Shown piece after piece: positions 1 to 5,577 of a DNA stretch of 6,168 nt. The DNA is taken from contig NZ_CP053923.1 of the NCBI RefSeq assembly GCF_014672695.1, positions 3,860,396 through 3,866,563 on the forward strand, given 5' to 3'. Under the pieces are notes generated by a model. It was not told where the DNA came from. It saw only the letters and a list, made by a program, of their open reading frames with translations, and did not search any database. The number at the start of each line of letters is the position of its first letter. The stretch's first letter is position 1. Both the position numbers and the translations under genes were made by a program. Origin of the DNA: Defluviicoccus vanus (GTDB lineage: Bacteria > Pseudomonadota > Alphaproteobacteria > Rhodospirillales > Defluviicoccaceae).

Positions 1-958
1 GGACGTTGGCGGGATTGAAGGCCGACTGCTCCACCTCGGCGAAAAAATTCTCCGGGTTGCGGTTCAATTCCATGACGCCGACCTCCATCAGCGGGTAATC
101 GGCATGCGGCCAGATCTTGGTCAGATCGAAGGGATTGTAGGGGACCTTGGCGGCGTCGGCCTCGGGCATGATCTGCACCTTCAGCGTCCAGCGCGGGAAA
201 TCGCCCTTCTCGATGGACTCGTAAAGATCGCGCTGGTGGCTTTCACGATCCTTGCCGACGACGGTTTCGGCTTCAGCGTCGCTGAGATTCTTAATGCCCT
301 GCTGCGACTTGAAGTGAAACTTGACCCAGTGGCGTTCGTTGCTGGAGTTGATGAAGCTGAAGGTGTGGCTGCCGAAGCCATGCATGTGCCGATAGGTTGC
401 CGGCAGGCCGCGATCGCTCATGACGATCGTCACCTGGTGAAGCGCTTCCGGCAGCGAGCTCCAGAAGTCCCAGTTGTTCGTGGCGCTGCGCAGGTTGGTG
501 CGCGGGTCGCGCTTGACCGCATGGTTGAGGTCGGGGAACTTCAGCGGATCGCGCATGAAGAAGACCGGCGTGTTGTTGCCGACCATGTCCCAGTTGCCCT
601 CGTCGGTGTAGAACTTCACCGCGAAGCCGCGGATGTCGCGCTCGGCATCGGCGGCGCCGCGTTCGCCGGCAACGGTGGTAAAGCGGGCGAACAGCTCGGT
701 CTTCTTGCCGATCTCGGCGAAGATCTTGGCGCGAGTGTATCGCGTGATGTCGTGGGTGACGGTAAACGTACCGTAAGCGCCGGAGCCCTTGGCGTGCATC
801 CGTCGCTCGGGGATCACTTCACGGTCGAAGTGAGCGAGCTTTTCCAGAAACCACACATCCTGCAGCAGCTGCGGGCCGCGCCGGCCGGCAGTCAGCACAT
901 TCTGATTATCGGCGACCGGGCAGCCGGCGTTCGTCGTCAGTTTCTTGCTGTCACTCAT
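1..958 (-). CDS. katA: Monofunctional haem catalase (small-subunit, KatA type), C-terminus cut by window edge
   Basis: The enzyme converts hydrogen peroxide to water and oxygen using haem b, normally as a cytosolic tetramer. The first 319 residues are present; the frame is open to base 2, so the rest, including the expected proximal haem Tyr, lies outside. Visible catalase landmarks are the distal-His segment around residues 44-63 (FDREVIPERRMHAKGSG, His55), the distal Asn region at 122-136 (GNWDMVGNNTPVFF), the stretch RGLPATYRHMHGFGSHTF, and YNPFDLTKIWPHADYP followed by LNRNPENFFAEVEQ. The short N-terminus (MSDSKKLTTNAGCPV) fits small-subunit clade 3 enzymes. The ATG at 958-956 is preceded by AAGGA at 969-965 with 6-nt spacing. 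It lies 196 bp downstream of oxyR on the same strand, so OxyR-controlled induction is likely (inference). I saw no frameshift in the part translated. Family assignment is essentially certain; clade and symbol slightly less so. Confidence 0.97.
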   Translation of the reverse strand, partial: MSDSKKLTTNAGCPVADNQNVLTAGRRGPQLLQDVWFLEKLAHFDREVIPERRMHAKGSGAYGTFTVTHDITRYTRAKIFAEIGKKTELFARFTTVAGERGAADAERDIRGFAVKFYTDEGNWDMVGNNTPVFFMRDPLKFPDLNHAVKRDPRTNLRSATNNWDFWSSLPEALHQVTIVMSDRGLPATYRHMHGFGSHTFSFINSSNERHWVKFHFKSQQGIKNLSDAEAETVVGKDRESHQRDLYESIEKGDFPRWTLKVQIMPEADAAKVPYNPFDLTKIWPHADYPLMEVGVMELNRNPENFFAEVEQSAFNPANV

Positions 959-1040
959 CGTCCATCCTTATGTCTGTTGCACGTGACGGCTTGGTGAGGC
1001 CGCCCGCGCTTATTCGCCTCTGGAACACCCCGGAAGTAAG

Positions 1041-1076
1041 GACGTCGCGGCTACGACGTCTTGCGATTCGTCGTAG
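1041..1076. repeat. Two overlapping, mutually exclusive inverted repeats upstream of katA
   Basis: GACGTCG (1041-1047) and CGACGTC (1054-1060) form a 7-bp perfect inverted repeat around 6 nt. CTACGACG (1051-1058) and CGTCGTAG (1069-1076) form an 8-bp perfect inverted repeat around 10 nt. They share 1054-1058, so in RNA only one could form at a time. They sit 83-118 bp before the katA ATG. They could be a leader structure, a weak end for the oxyR transcript, or tandem operators; no T-run follows on the minus strand to support a strong terminator. Confidence 0.45.
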
Positions 1077-1108
1077 GCTATTATTCCGAAATACTTCGCT
1101 GGAAGGAA

Positions 1109-1149
1109 ATCGATTGTTCAGATTGTAGGGATTGATAACGTCAATCGAT
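1109..1149. repeat. Iterated GATTG repeats inside an 8-bp inverted repeat, candidate OxyR/LysR operator
   Basis: The arms ATCGATTG (1109-1116) and CAATCGAT (1142-1149) are perfect reverse complements. Inside them GATTG recurs at 1121-1125 and 1130-1134, giving three direct copies at 9-bp steps. The copy at 1130 with CAATC at 1142-1146 forms a 17-bp palindrome with a 7-bp spacer, matching the T-N11-A form of LysR-family sites. It lies 150-190 bp before the katA start. It does not match the E. coli OxyR consensus well, so the regulator is inferred from context only. Confidence 0.5.
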
Positions 1150-1154
1150 AAGGC

Positions 1155-2051
1155 TTATGCGCGGTGGACAGTAGGGGGCAAGGCATTGCGGATCAGCGTC
1201 GCAAGCATGTCTAGATCGTCCCCCTTCGGGTAACCGCGGCGCCAGACGAGGCCAATCCGCCGTGCCGCTGCCGTTGCCAGCGGCCGCACCGCAAACCGCT
1301 GTTCCTCCACCCTGCCGACGGCAAGCGCCGGCAGCAGGGTGCAGCCAATACCCACCGCCACCATTTGGCGCAGCGTTTCGAGACTGGTGGCGCGAAAATC
1401 GGCGTCCCTCCTGCCGTCGTTGCGGCCGCAGATCGCCAGCGCCTGATCGCGCAGGCAATGACCATCGGTCAACAGCAGGATCCGCTGCTGGCGCATGTCC
1501 GCGTCGCTGACGGCGGGCATCGAGGCGAGCGGATGATCGCGCGGGCAGGCGAAGAAGAAGGGCTCGTCGAACAGCGGTCGTATCTCCAGGCTGTCGGAGC
1601 GGAGCGGCAGCGCCATCACCGCGGCATCGATCCGGTGCGCGCGCAAGCTCTCGATCAGACCGTCGGTCAGGTCCTCTTGCACGGTGAGTTGCAGCTGCGG
1701 ACAAGACTGCTGCAACAGTGGTACCAGCCACGGCAGCAGGTAGGGATTGAGCGACGGGATCACGCCCAGGGTGAAGGGGCCGGTCAGCGGTTCCGTCATG
1801 TCGCGTGCGAGGTTGATGATGGCCTCGGCTTCAACTAGGACGCGACGCGCCTGAGCGACGATCTTCCGGCCGATGGGGGTGACGGTCAGCGACTTGTTGG
1901 TGCGTTCGAACAGGGTGACGCCGAGCACATCCTCCAGTTTCTTTAACTGCGTGCTCAGGGTCGGCTGCGTCACATGACAGGCATCCGCCGCACGGCCGAA
2001 ATGGCCGTGGTCAGCCAGGGCAACGAGGTAACGCAGTTCCTGTAAAGTCAT
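1155..2051 (-). CDS. oxyR: OxyR, hydrogen-peroxide-sensing LysR-family transcriptional regulator
   Basis: OxyR is a tetrameric DNA-binding regulator; peroxide oxidises a sensor cysteine and a disulfide switches it to activate genes such as catalase. The N-terminus carries the LysR winged helix-turn-helix (LRYLVALADHGHFGRAADACHVTQPTLSTQLKKLE, about residues 5-42), followed by the substrate-binding-like redox domain. The signature TDGHCLRDQALAIC holds Cys199 and Cys208, and FRATSLETLRQMVAVGIGCTLLPALAV follows at about 219-245, very close to E. coli OxyR. I chose the ATG at 2051 because it reproduces E. coli Cys199/Cys208 numbering exactly and aligns with the family N-terminus. An in-frame ATG at 2078 would add nine residues (MHDLQPSKR); neither start has a good ribosome-binding site. 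The 298-residue length is normal (E. coli about 305). It lies between an iron-uptake operon and katA, all on one strand. Other cysteines include 25, 117, 169 and 237. Confidence 0.96.
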   Translation of the reverse strand: MTLQELRYLVALADHGHFGRAADACHVTQPTLSTQLKKLEDVLGVTLFERTNKSLTVTPIGRKIVAQARRVLVEAEAIINLARDMTEPLTGPFTLGVIPSLNPYLLPWLVPLLQQSCPQLQLTVQEDLTDGLIESLRAHRIDAAVMALPLRSDSLEIRPLFDEPFFFACPRDHPLASMPAVSDADMRQQRILLLTDGHCLRDQALAICGRNDGRRDADFRATSLETLRQMVAVGIGCTLLPALAVGRVEEQRFAVRPLATAAARRIGLVWRRGYPKGDDLDMLATLIRNALPPTVHRA

Positions 2052-2170
2052 TCGCTTGGATGGCTGGAGGTCATGCACACGCGCGGCGGATGATTGCAGT
2101 CACCGGACAGACCGACAAGCAATTAGCGGCAGAATGTGGTGCGGTGCCGCTGTTGGATGCCATCCAGACG
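2052..2170 (-). promoter_or_regulatory. Gap between the iron permease gene and oxyR, with a candidate stem-loop
   Basis: This 119-bp gap holds a 7-bp perfect inverted repeat (AGCGGCA 2125-2131, TGCCGCT 2145-2151, 13-nt loop) and a 6-1-6 palindrome right after the permease stop (TGGATG 2154-2159, CATCCA 2161-2166). On the minus strand the stem is followed by AATTGCTT, not a real U-tract, so it is at most a weak terminator. A possible oxyR promoter is TTGCTT (about 2117-2122) with TGCAAT about 18 bp downstream; both are poor matches. oxyR may be read from here or by readthrough. Confidence 0.3.
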
Positions 2171-3916
2171 TCATCCCTGGCCGGGGCGGGAGCGCCGGAC
2201 TTCGCGGCAGAGGAGGATCACCGGCAGCAGACCGGCGGCGACGATGAGCAGCGAGGGCACGGCGGCGGCATCCAGTCGTTCGGTGGTTGCCAGCTGAAAG
2301 GCCTCGGTTGCCAGTGTATCGAAGTTGAAGGGACGGAGAATCATCGTCGCCGGCAATTCCTTCATCACATCGACGCAGACGATGAGCGCCGCAATCATCA
2401 GACTGGATCGCATCAGCGGCAGGTGAACGTGGCGCAAGACGCTGGTGGAACTGCCGCGAAGCAGGCGGGCGGCGTCTTCGTAGGATGGCTTGATCTTGGC
2501 CATGGCTGCTTCGAGCGGACCGTAGGCGACGGCGAAGAAGCGGACGAGGCAACCGTAGGTGATCGCCGCCAGGGTGCCGCCAAGGAGCATGCCGGCGGAG
2601 ATCCCGAAGGCCTGCTGCAACCCGGTAGCGAGCAGGCGGTCGAGGGCGCCGATGGCAATGAGAATGCCGATGCCGATTACCACCCCAGGCGTGGCATAGC
2701 CGATGGAACAGACCATGGCGGCGAGCCGCGCCAGTAGACTGCGGCCGCCACGCAGCGCATAGAGCGCCACAACGGCGCAGGTGATGATGACGACGCTGGC
2801 AATGGCTCCCAGCAGCACGGTATCGCGGGCGAGTTCGATCAGCCTGGGCGTGGACAGGAGGTCGCCGCCACTGTGCGCCGCCATGGCAAACAACGTCGCG
2901 GCCGGCAGGACAAAGCCGCAGGCGAGCGGTAGGATGCAGGCAACGATCGCGGCCGCGGCGGCGATGCCGCGTAGCCGATCGTGGCGAAGCGACCGATAGC
3001 GGTTCGATGTGTGGCGGTGGCGTCCCGCCCTGCGGCTCAATCGCTCGGCGGCGAAAACCACGAAGACGAACAGCAGCAGGGCCGAAGCCAGCTGCGAGGC
3101 GACAGTCGGGTTGGCGGTGGCGAACCAGGCGCGGTAGATGCCGGTGGTGTAGGTGGGAACCTCGAAGTATTTGACCGCGCCGAAGTCGGCGAGAGTTTCC
3201 ATCAGCGCGAAGGTGACGCCGGTGGCGATGGCGGGACGTGCCAGCGGCAGCGCCACCCGCCACAGTGTCGCCGCCGGTGAGCAGCCGAGGGTGCGACTGA
3301 CCTCCAGCGCGCAGACCGACTGCTCGTTGAACGCGGCGCGCGCCAGCAGATAGACGTAAGGGTAGAGGGCAAAGCCGAGGACGAACACCGCCCCGCCCAG
3401 CGAGTGGACCTGGGGAAACCAGTATTCGCCGTAGCGGACCCCTGTCAACTGGCGCAGCAGCGTCTGCACCGGGCCGGTGAACTGCAGCAGATCGGTGTAC
3501 GCATAGGCGAGAACATAGGCGGGCATGGCGAGTGGCAGTACCAGCGCCCATTCGAACAGCTGTCGTCCGGGAAAGCGGAACATGGTGACGAGCCAAGCGG
3601 TGCCGGTGCCAGCGATACCGGTGATCAGCCCCACCCCGAGGCAAAGCATCAGCGTATTGCTGACGTAGGTCCAGAAGACGGTCTGCAGCAGGTGCGCCCA
3701 CAGGCCGTCGGCGGCGGCGAAACCCTGGGCGAAGACGGCGACGAGGGGCGTGGTGATGAGCAGCAGCAGCGCCGCGCACACGGCGAAGCGGATAGCCTCC
3801 CGGCCCGTTGGCAGACGCCGTGTCATCGGCGGCAAGCGCGCAACGCTGACGCCGACCGCTGGCAGGGGCGCATCGGCGAGGGAGGGAACAGCGGCGGCGT
3901 GGGGATCGGTCATCAC
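2171..3916 (-). CDS. fbpB: Iron(III) ABC transporter permease, fused two-domain (FbpB/FutB type)
   Basis: This is the inner-membrane channel of a ferric-iron importer; it receives Fe(III) from the binding protein encoded just upstream. The 581-residue protein has two homologous permease halves of about six hydrophobic segments each, as in FbpB/FutB/SfuB. The first half begins near residue 42 (IRFAVCAALLLLITTPLVAVF) and the second near 315. Each half has the cytoplasmic EAA-type loop that docks the ATPase: EVSRTLGCSPAATLWRVALP (about 205-224) and the stretch from EAAMAKIKPSYEDAARLLRG to LPLMR (about 469-503). A GTG at 3916 lies 7 nt after a GGAAG Shine-Dalgarno at 3928-3924 inside the end of the upstream gene; the adjacent ATG at 3913 is equally possible. 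The 4-bp gap to the upstream stop indicates one operon and coupled translation. No ATPase gene follows; oxyR comes next. Iron specificity comes from the neighbour; the family itself also covers thiamine and related substrates. Confidence 0.93.
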   Translation of the reverse strand: MMTDPHAAAVPSLADAPLPAVGVSVARLPPMTRRLPTGREAIRFAVCAALLLLITTPLVAVFAQGFAAADGLWAHLLQTVFWTYVSNTLMLCLGVGLITGIAGTGTAWLVTMFRFPGRQLFEWALVLPLAMPAYVLAYAYTDLLQFTGPVQTLLRQLTGVRYGEYWFPQVHSLGGAVFVLGFALYPYVYLLARAAFNEQSVCALEVSRTLGCSPAATLWRVALPLARPAIATGVTFALMETLADFGAVKYFEVPTYTTGIYRAWFATANPTVASQLASALLLFVFVVFAAERLSRRAGRHRHTSNRYRSLRHDRLRGIAAAAAIVACILPLACGFVLPAATLFAMAAHSGGDLLSTPRLIELARDTVLLGAIASVVIITCAVVALYALRGGRSLLARLAAMVCSIGYATPGVVIGIGILIAIGALDRLLATGLQQAFGISAGMLLGGTLAAITYGCLVRFFAVAYGPLEAAMAKIKPSYEDAARLLRGSSTSVLRHVHLPLMRSSLMIAALIVCVDVMKELPATMILRPFNFDTLATEAFQLATTERLDAAAVPSLLIVAAGLLPVILLCREVRRSRPGQG

Positions 3917-3920
3917 CGGA

Positions 3921-4946
3921 TCACTTCCAACCGACCCGATCCATGATGTTCGCCGCTTCGGCGCTGTTGGCAGCGTAGACGGCGGGATTGAGCCGGTCCT
4001 GCTTGAACGGTCCCCATGCGGCGAGGGTGGGGTTAAGCGGGACCGCGGCGTTGACGGGATATTCGAAGGCGACGTCGGCGAAATACGCCTGTGCTTCCGG
4101 GCTCAGCAGATATTCCAGCAGACGGATGGCGTTATCACGGTTCTTCGCGGTGCGGACAACGCCGGCACCACTGATGTTGATGTGGGTGCCGCGGTCGTCG
4201 AGCGATGGAAAGAAGACGCGAAGGTTGCGGACGATCGCCTGGTCATCGGGGTTGGCAGAACCGGCGAGGCGGGCAAAATAGTAATGATTGGAGAGCGCCA
4301 CATCACCCAGACCCGCCGCAACCGCCTTGATCTGATCGGTGTCGCCGCCTTCCGGTGGCCGCGCCATGTTGGTGACGATGCCTCTGCCCCAGGCCTCCGC
4401 CCCGGCGACGCCGTCTGCATCGATCACGGCGCCCATCAGGCCGAGGTTGTAGGTGTTGGTACCGCTGCGGACCAGGATCCGTCCTTTGAACGCGGGATCG
4501 GCGAGTGCCTCGTAGGTGGACAGTTCCGACGGAACGACCCTGTCCTTGTGATAGACGAGGATCCGCGCCCGATAGGCGAGGCCAAACCACAGATTCTTCG
4601 GGTCGCGTAGATTGGCGGGGACCGTCTTCTCCAGTATCGGCGAGGACACTGGGGCAAAGATGTTCTTGTCGGCGGCGAAGACCAGCCTGCCGGCATCGAC
4701 GGTGATCAGCACATCTGCCGGGCTGTTCTCTCCCTCCTGCAGGATCCGCTGAATCAACTGGTCATGATCGGCACTGATCACGTTGACCTTGATGCCAGTC
4801 TTTGCAGTGAATCCTTCCCAGAGACGCGTGTCGGTGGTGTAGTGGCGGGAGTTATAGATATTGACCTCGTTGCTGGCTGCCGCAGCCAACGCCGGCAACA
4901 GGATCGCAGCGAGCAAGGCGAACAGTCCCCGTAGTCGTCCTGCCAT
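3921..4946 (-). CDS. fbpA: Periplasmic Fe(III)-binding protein of an ABC transporter (FutA/IdiA/FbpA family)
   Basis: It captures ferric iron in the periplasm and delivers it to the permease. A signal peptide is evident: basic MAGRLR, a hydrophobic core, and a probable cut after the AAA near residue 24, before SNEVNIYNS. The sequence closely follows cyanobacterial FutA: YNSRHYTTD, ENSPADVLITVDAGRL, YEALADPAFKGRILVRSGTNTYN, LSNHYYFARL, RGTHINISGAGVV and a C-terminal GWK. Numbered from the ATG at 4946, His35, Tyr36, Tyr166, Tyr222 and Tyr223 have the same spacing (130 and 56 residues) as the Fe ligands I recall for FutA2 (Tyr44, Tyr174, Tyr230, Tyr231), so iron rather than another substrate is well supported. 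GAGG lies 8 nt before the 4946 ATG but only 2 nt before the in-frame ATG at 4952, so I prefer 4946 (341 residues). It is first in the operon. A Fur-like palindrome lies about 270 bp upstream. Confidence 0.96.
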   Translation of the reverse strand: MAGRLRGLFALLAAILLPALAAAASNEVNIYNSRHYTTDTRLWEGFTAKTGIKVNVISADHDQLIQRILQEGENSPADVLITVDAGRLVFAADKNIFAPVSSPILEKTVPANLRDPKNLWFGLAYRARILVYHKDRVVPSELSTYEALADPAFKGRILVRSGTNTYNLGLMGAVIDADGVAGAEAWGRGIVTNMARPPEGGDTDQIKAVAAGLGDVALSNHYYFARLAGSANPDDQAIVRNLRVFFPSLDDRGTHINISGAGVVRTAKNRDNAIRLLEYLLSPEAQAYFADVAFEYPVNAAVPLNPTLAAWGPFKQDRLNPAVYAANSAEAANIMDRVGWK

Positions 4947-5043
4947 CTTCATTTCCTCTTCAACGGCCTCGCCCGCACGAATTGCCTGCCGGGCGGATTG
5001 TGCTACGGCGGAGGCGGCACCCGCGAAGCGTCGCCGCGCTAAT

Positions 5044-5060
5044 GATTGTGCGAAGCAATC
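5044..5060. promoter_or_regulatory. GATTG-N7-CAATC palindrome upstream of the iron operon
   Basis: GATTG (5044-5048), TGCGAAG, CAATC (5056-5060) is a perfect 5-7-5 inverted repeat about 100 bp before the iron-binding-protein start. Its arms and spacing are identical to the site at 1130-1146 upstream of katA, and both contain a T-N11-A core. That makes it a candidate site for OxyR or another dimeric regulator. No experiment or consensus supports this directly. Confidence 0.35.
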
Positions 5061-5218
5061 GCAATTATGACCCTAACGGGAATGTGGGTGCGGAGCAAGG
5101 CGGCATGATCTGCGCGGAGCGCATTGTTGCTCTGCGTCTGCCATGGGGCGGCCTTCTACCGTGATAAAGCACATTATTTCAAATCGCTATCGACGCAGCA
5201 CCTATCGCTGCGCGAGTT

Positions 5219-5237
5219 GTTGCGAATGATTTGCAAC
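5219..5237. promoter_or_regulatory. Fur-box-like palindrome
   Basis: GTTGCGAATGATTTGCAAC is a 19-bp palindrome centred on G5228. All symmetric pairs match except one (G5224 against T5232). The core TGCGAAT-G-ATTTGCA has the 7-1-7 form of Fur sites, with the central AAT-N-ATT of the classical TGATAAT-N-ATTATCA and GC pairs toward the arms. It sits in the AT-rich promoter zone between the iron-transport operon (about 270 bp away) and the rightward gene (about 330 bp away). Iron-dependent repression of one or both units is the natural inference. Confidence 0.6.
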
Positions 5238-5316
5238 TTGAAGCCATAAGAAATTTACGGTAATTAATAGAGCAAATAAGAACTACTCTCAGTTAGCGGC
5301 GCGCAAATTTGCTCTC

Positions 5317-5577
5317 ATGACGCACCATGTTCCCGGCAACCCGCCCCCTTCTTGCCGCGCCGACACGGCCCTGTTCCTCAGCAAAGGCAGACCGGCGATG
5401 CTTATTTGGCGCAACCTTGATCCGAAGCTTCTGGCACAGCTGCTGATCCAGGCATCTGTGGTCTGGCGGGTGCGGACGACGACGCAGCATCACCACGAAA
5501 GCGGTTCCGGTGATACGGCAGCGCCCTCACCGGAACCGAAAAGCTGGGACGGGAAGCGGAGGATCGACGATGTGTAG
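5317..5577 (+). CDS. Doubtful small ORF (86 residues), possibly a leader peptide
   Basis: An open frame from an ATG about 80 bp downstream of the Fur-like palindrome overlaps the next gene by 8 bp (its TAG is inside the ATGTGTAG at 5570-5577). The protein is MTHHVPGNPPPSC..., with a hydrophobic patch LLAQLLIQASVVWRV around residues 38-52 and a polar, low-complexity end (TTTQHHHESGSGD). I recognise no family. Third positions are roughly 70 per cent G/C, compatible with coding in this genome but not proof. No convincing Shine-Dalgarno precedes 5317 or the internal ATG at 5398, and the 12-bp hairpin lies inside it. It is more likely non-coding leader than gene. Confidence 0.18.
   Translation: MTHHVPGNPPPSCRADTALFLSKGRPAMLIWRNLDPKLLAQLLIQASVVWRVRTTTQHHHESGSGDTAAPSPEPKSWDGKRRIDDV
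5502..5538 (+). repeat. 12-bp perfect inverted repeat (stem-loop) in the leader of the rightward gene
   Basis: CGGTTCCGGTGA (5502-5513) and TCACCGGAACCG (5527-5538) are exact reverse complements around a 13-nt loop. The stem ends 19 nt before the GGAGG ribosome-binding site of the rightward gene. Rightward it is followed by AAAAGCTGG and leftward by CTTTCG, so it is not a convincing intrinsic terminator in either direction. An upstream ATCACC (5489-5494) can also pair with GGTGAT (5509-5514), offering a weaker alternative fold. A leader hairpin or a strong operator are both possible. Confidence 0.6.

Larger units (their letters stand above)
959..1154 (-). promoter_or_regulatory. oxyR-katA intergenic region, probable katA promoter and operator
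   Basis: This 196-bp gap is more AT-rich than the flanking genes and full of symmetric sequence. On the plus strand GATTG occurs three times at exact 9-bp steps (1112, 1121, 1130), and the third copy forms a 5-7-5 palindrome with CAATC at 1142-1146. That palindrome contains a T-N11-A LysR-type core. Closer to katA are two overlapping inverted repeats (1041-1060 and 1051-1076). A possible minus-strand -10 (AATAAT, about 1084-1089) follows TTCCTT with 17-bp spacing; it is weak, as expected for an activator-dependent promoter. No clear U-tract terminator follows oxyR, so readthrough into katA is also possible. That this is the katA control region is inference from position. Confidence 0.55.
4953..5569. 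promoter_or_regulatory. Divergent intergenic region between the iron operon and the DUF2325-like gene
   Basis: These 617 bp contain no gene I can support. The part nearest the iron operon (4953-5160) is GC-rich and would be a long leader. The part at about 5161-5310 is clearly AT-rich and is the likely bidirectional promoter zone; it holds the Fur-like palindrome at 5219-5237. Rightward, TTGAAG (5238-5243) with ATTAAT (5263-5268) is a poor -35/-10 pair with 19-bp spacing. Leftward, the minus strand offers TATTAA-like -10 candidates over about 5264-5269 without a good -35. A small hairpin (CGCAGC 5194-5199, GCTGCG 5207-5212) and the large inverted repeat at 5502-5538 are also present. Promoter positions are guesses; the regulatory role of the region is a reasonable inference. 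Confidence 0.5.

Noticed and set aside
104..997. Long plus-strand open frame of 297 codons
   Set aside because: It lies antisense to catalase, whose minus-strand translation matches the family throughout; long antisense frames are expected in GC-rich DNA.
2060..2737. Plus-strand frame of 225 codons, and similar ones at 3404-3946 and 3750-4610
   Set aside because: They are antisense to the permease and binding-protein genes, with low-complexity Gly/Gln/Glu-rich products and no family resemblance.
2100..3779. Minus-strand open frame of 559 codons
   Set aside because: It overlaps the permease in another frame and its translation is Arg/Ala/His-rich with no recognisable domain, while the permease frame has transmembrane segments and two EAA loops.
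5194..5212. Small hairpin CGCAGC/GCTGCG as a terminator or operator
   Set aside because: The stem is six base pairs with no T-run, common by chance in this composition; no gene ends nearby.
5293..5496. Minus-strand frame of 67 codons in the divergent intergenic region
   Set aside because: The product is Arg/His-rich with no hydrophobic core or family features, and it ends in the AT-rich promoter zone; I treat it as random.
5502..5538. The 12-bp inverted repeat as an intrinsic terminator
   Set aside because: Neither side has a T-run in the direction of transcription, and no gene ends into it from either side.
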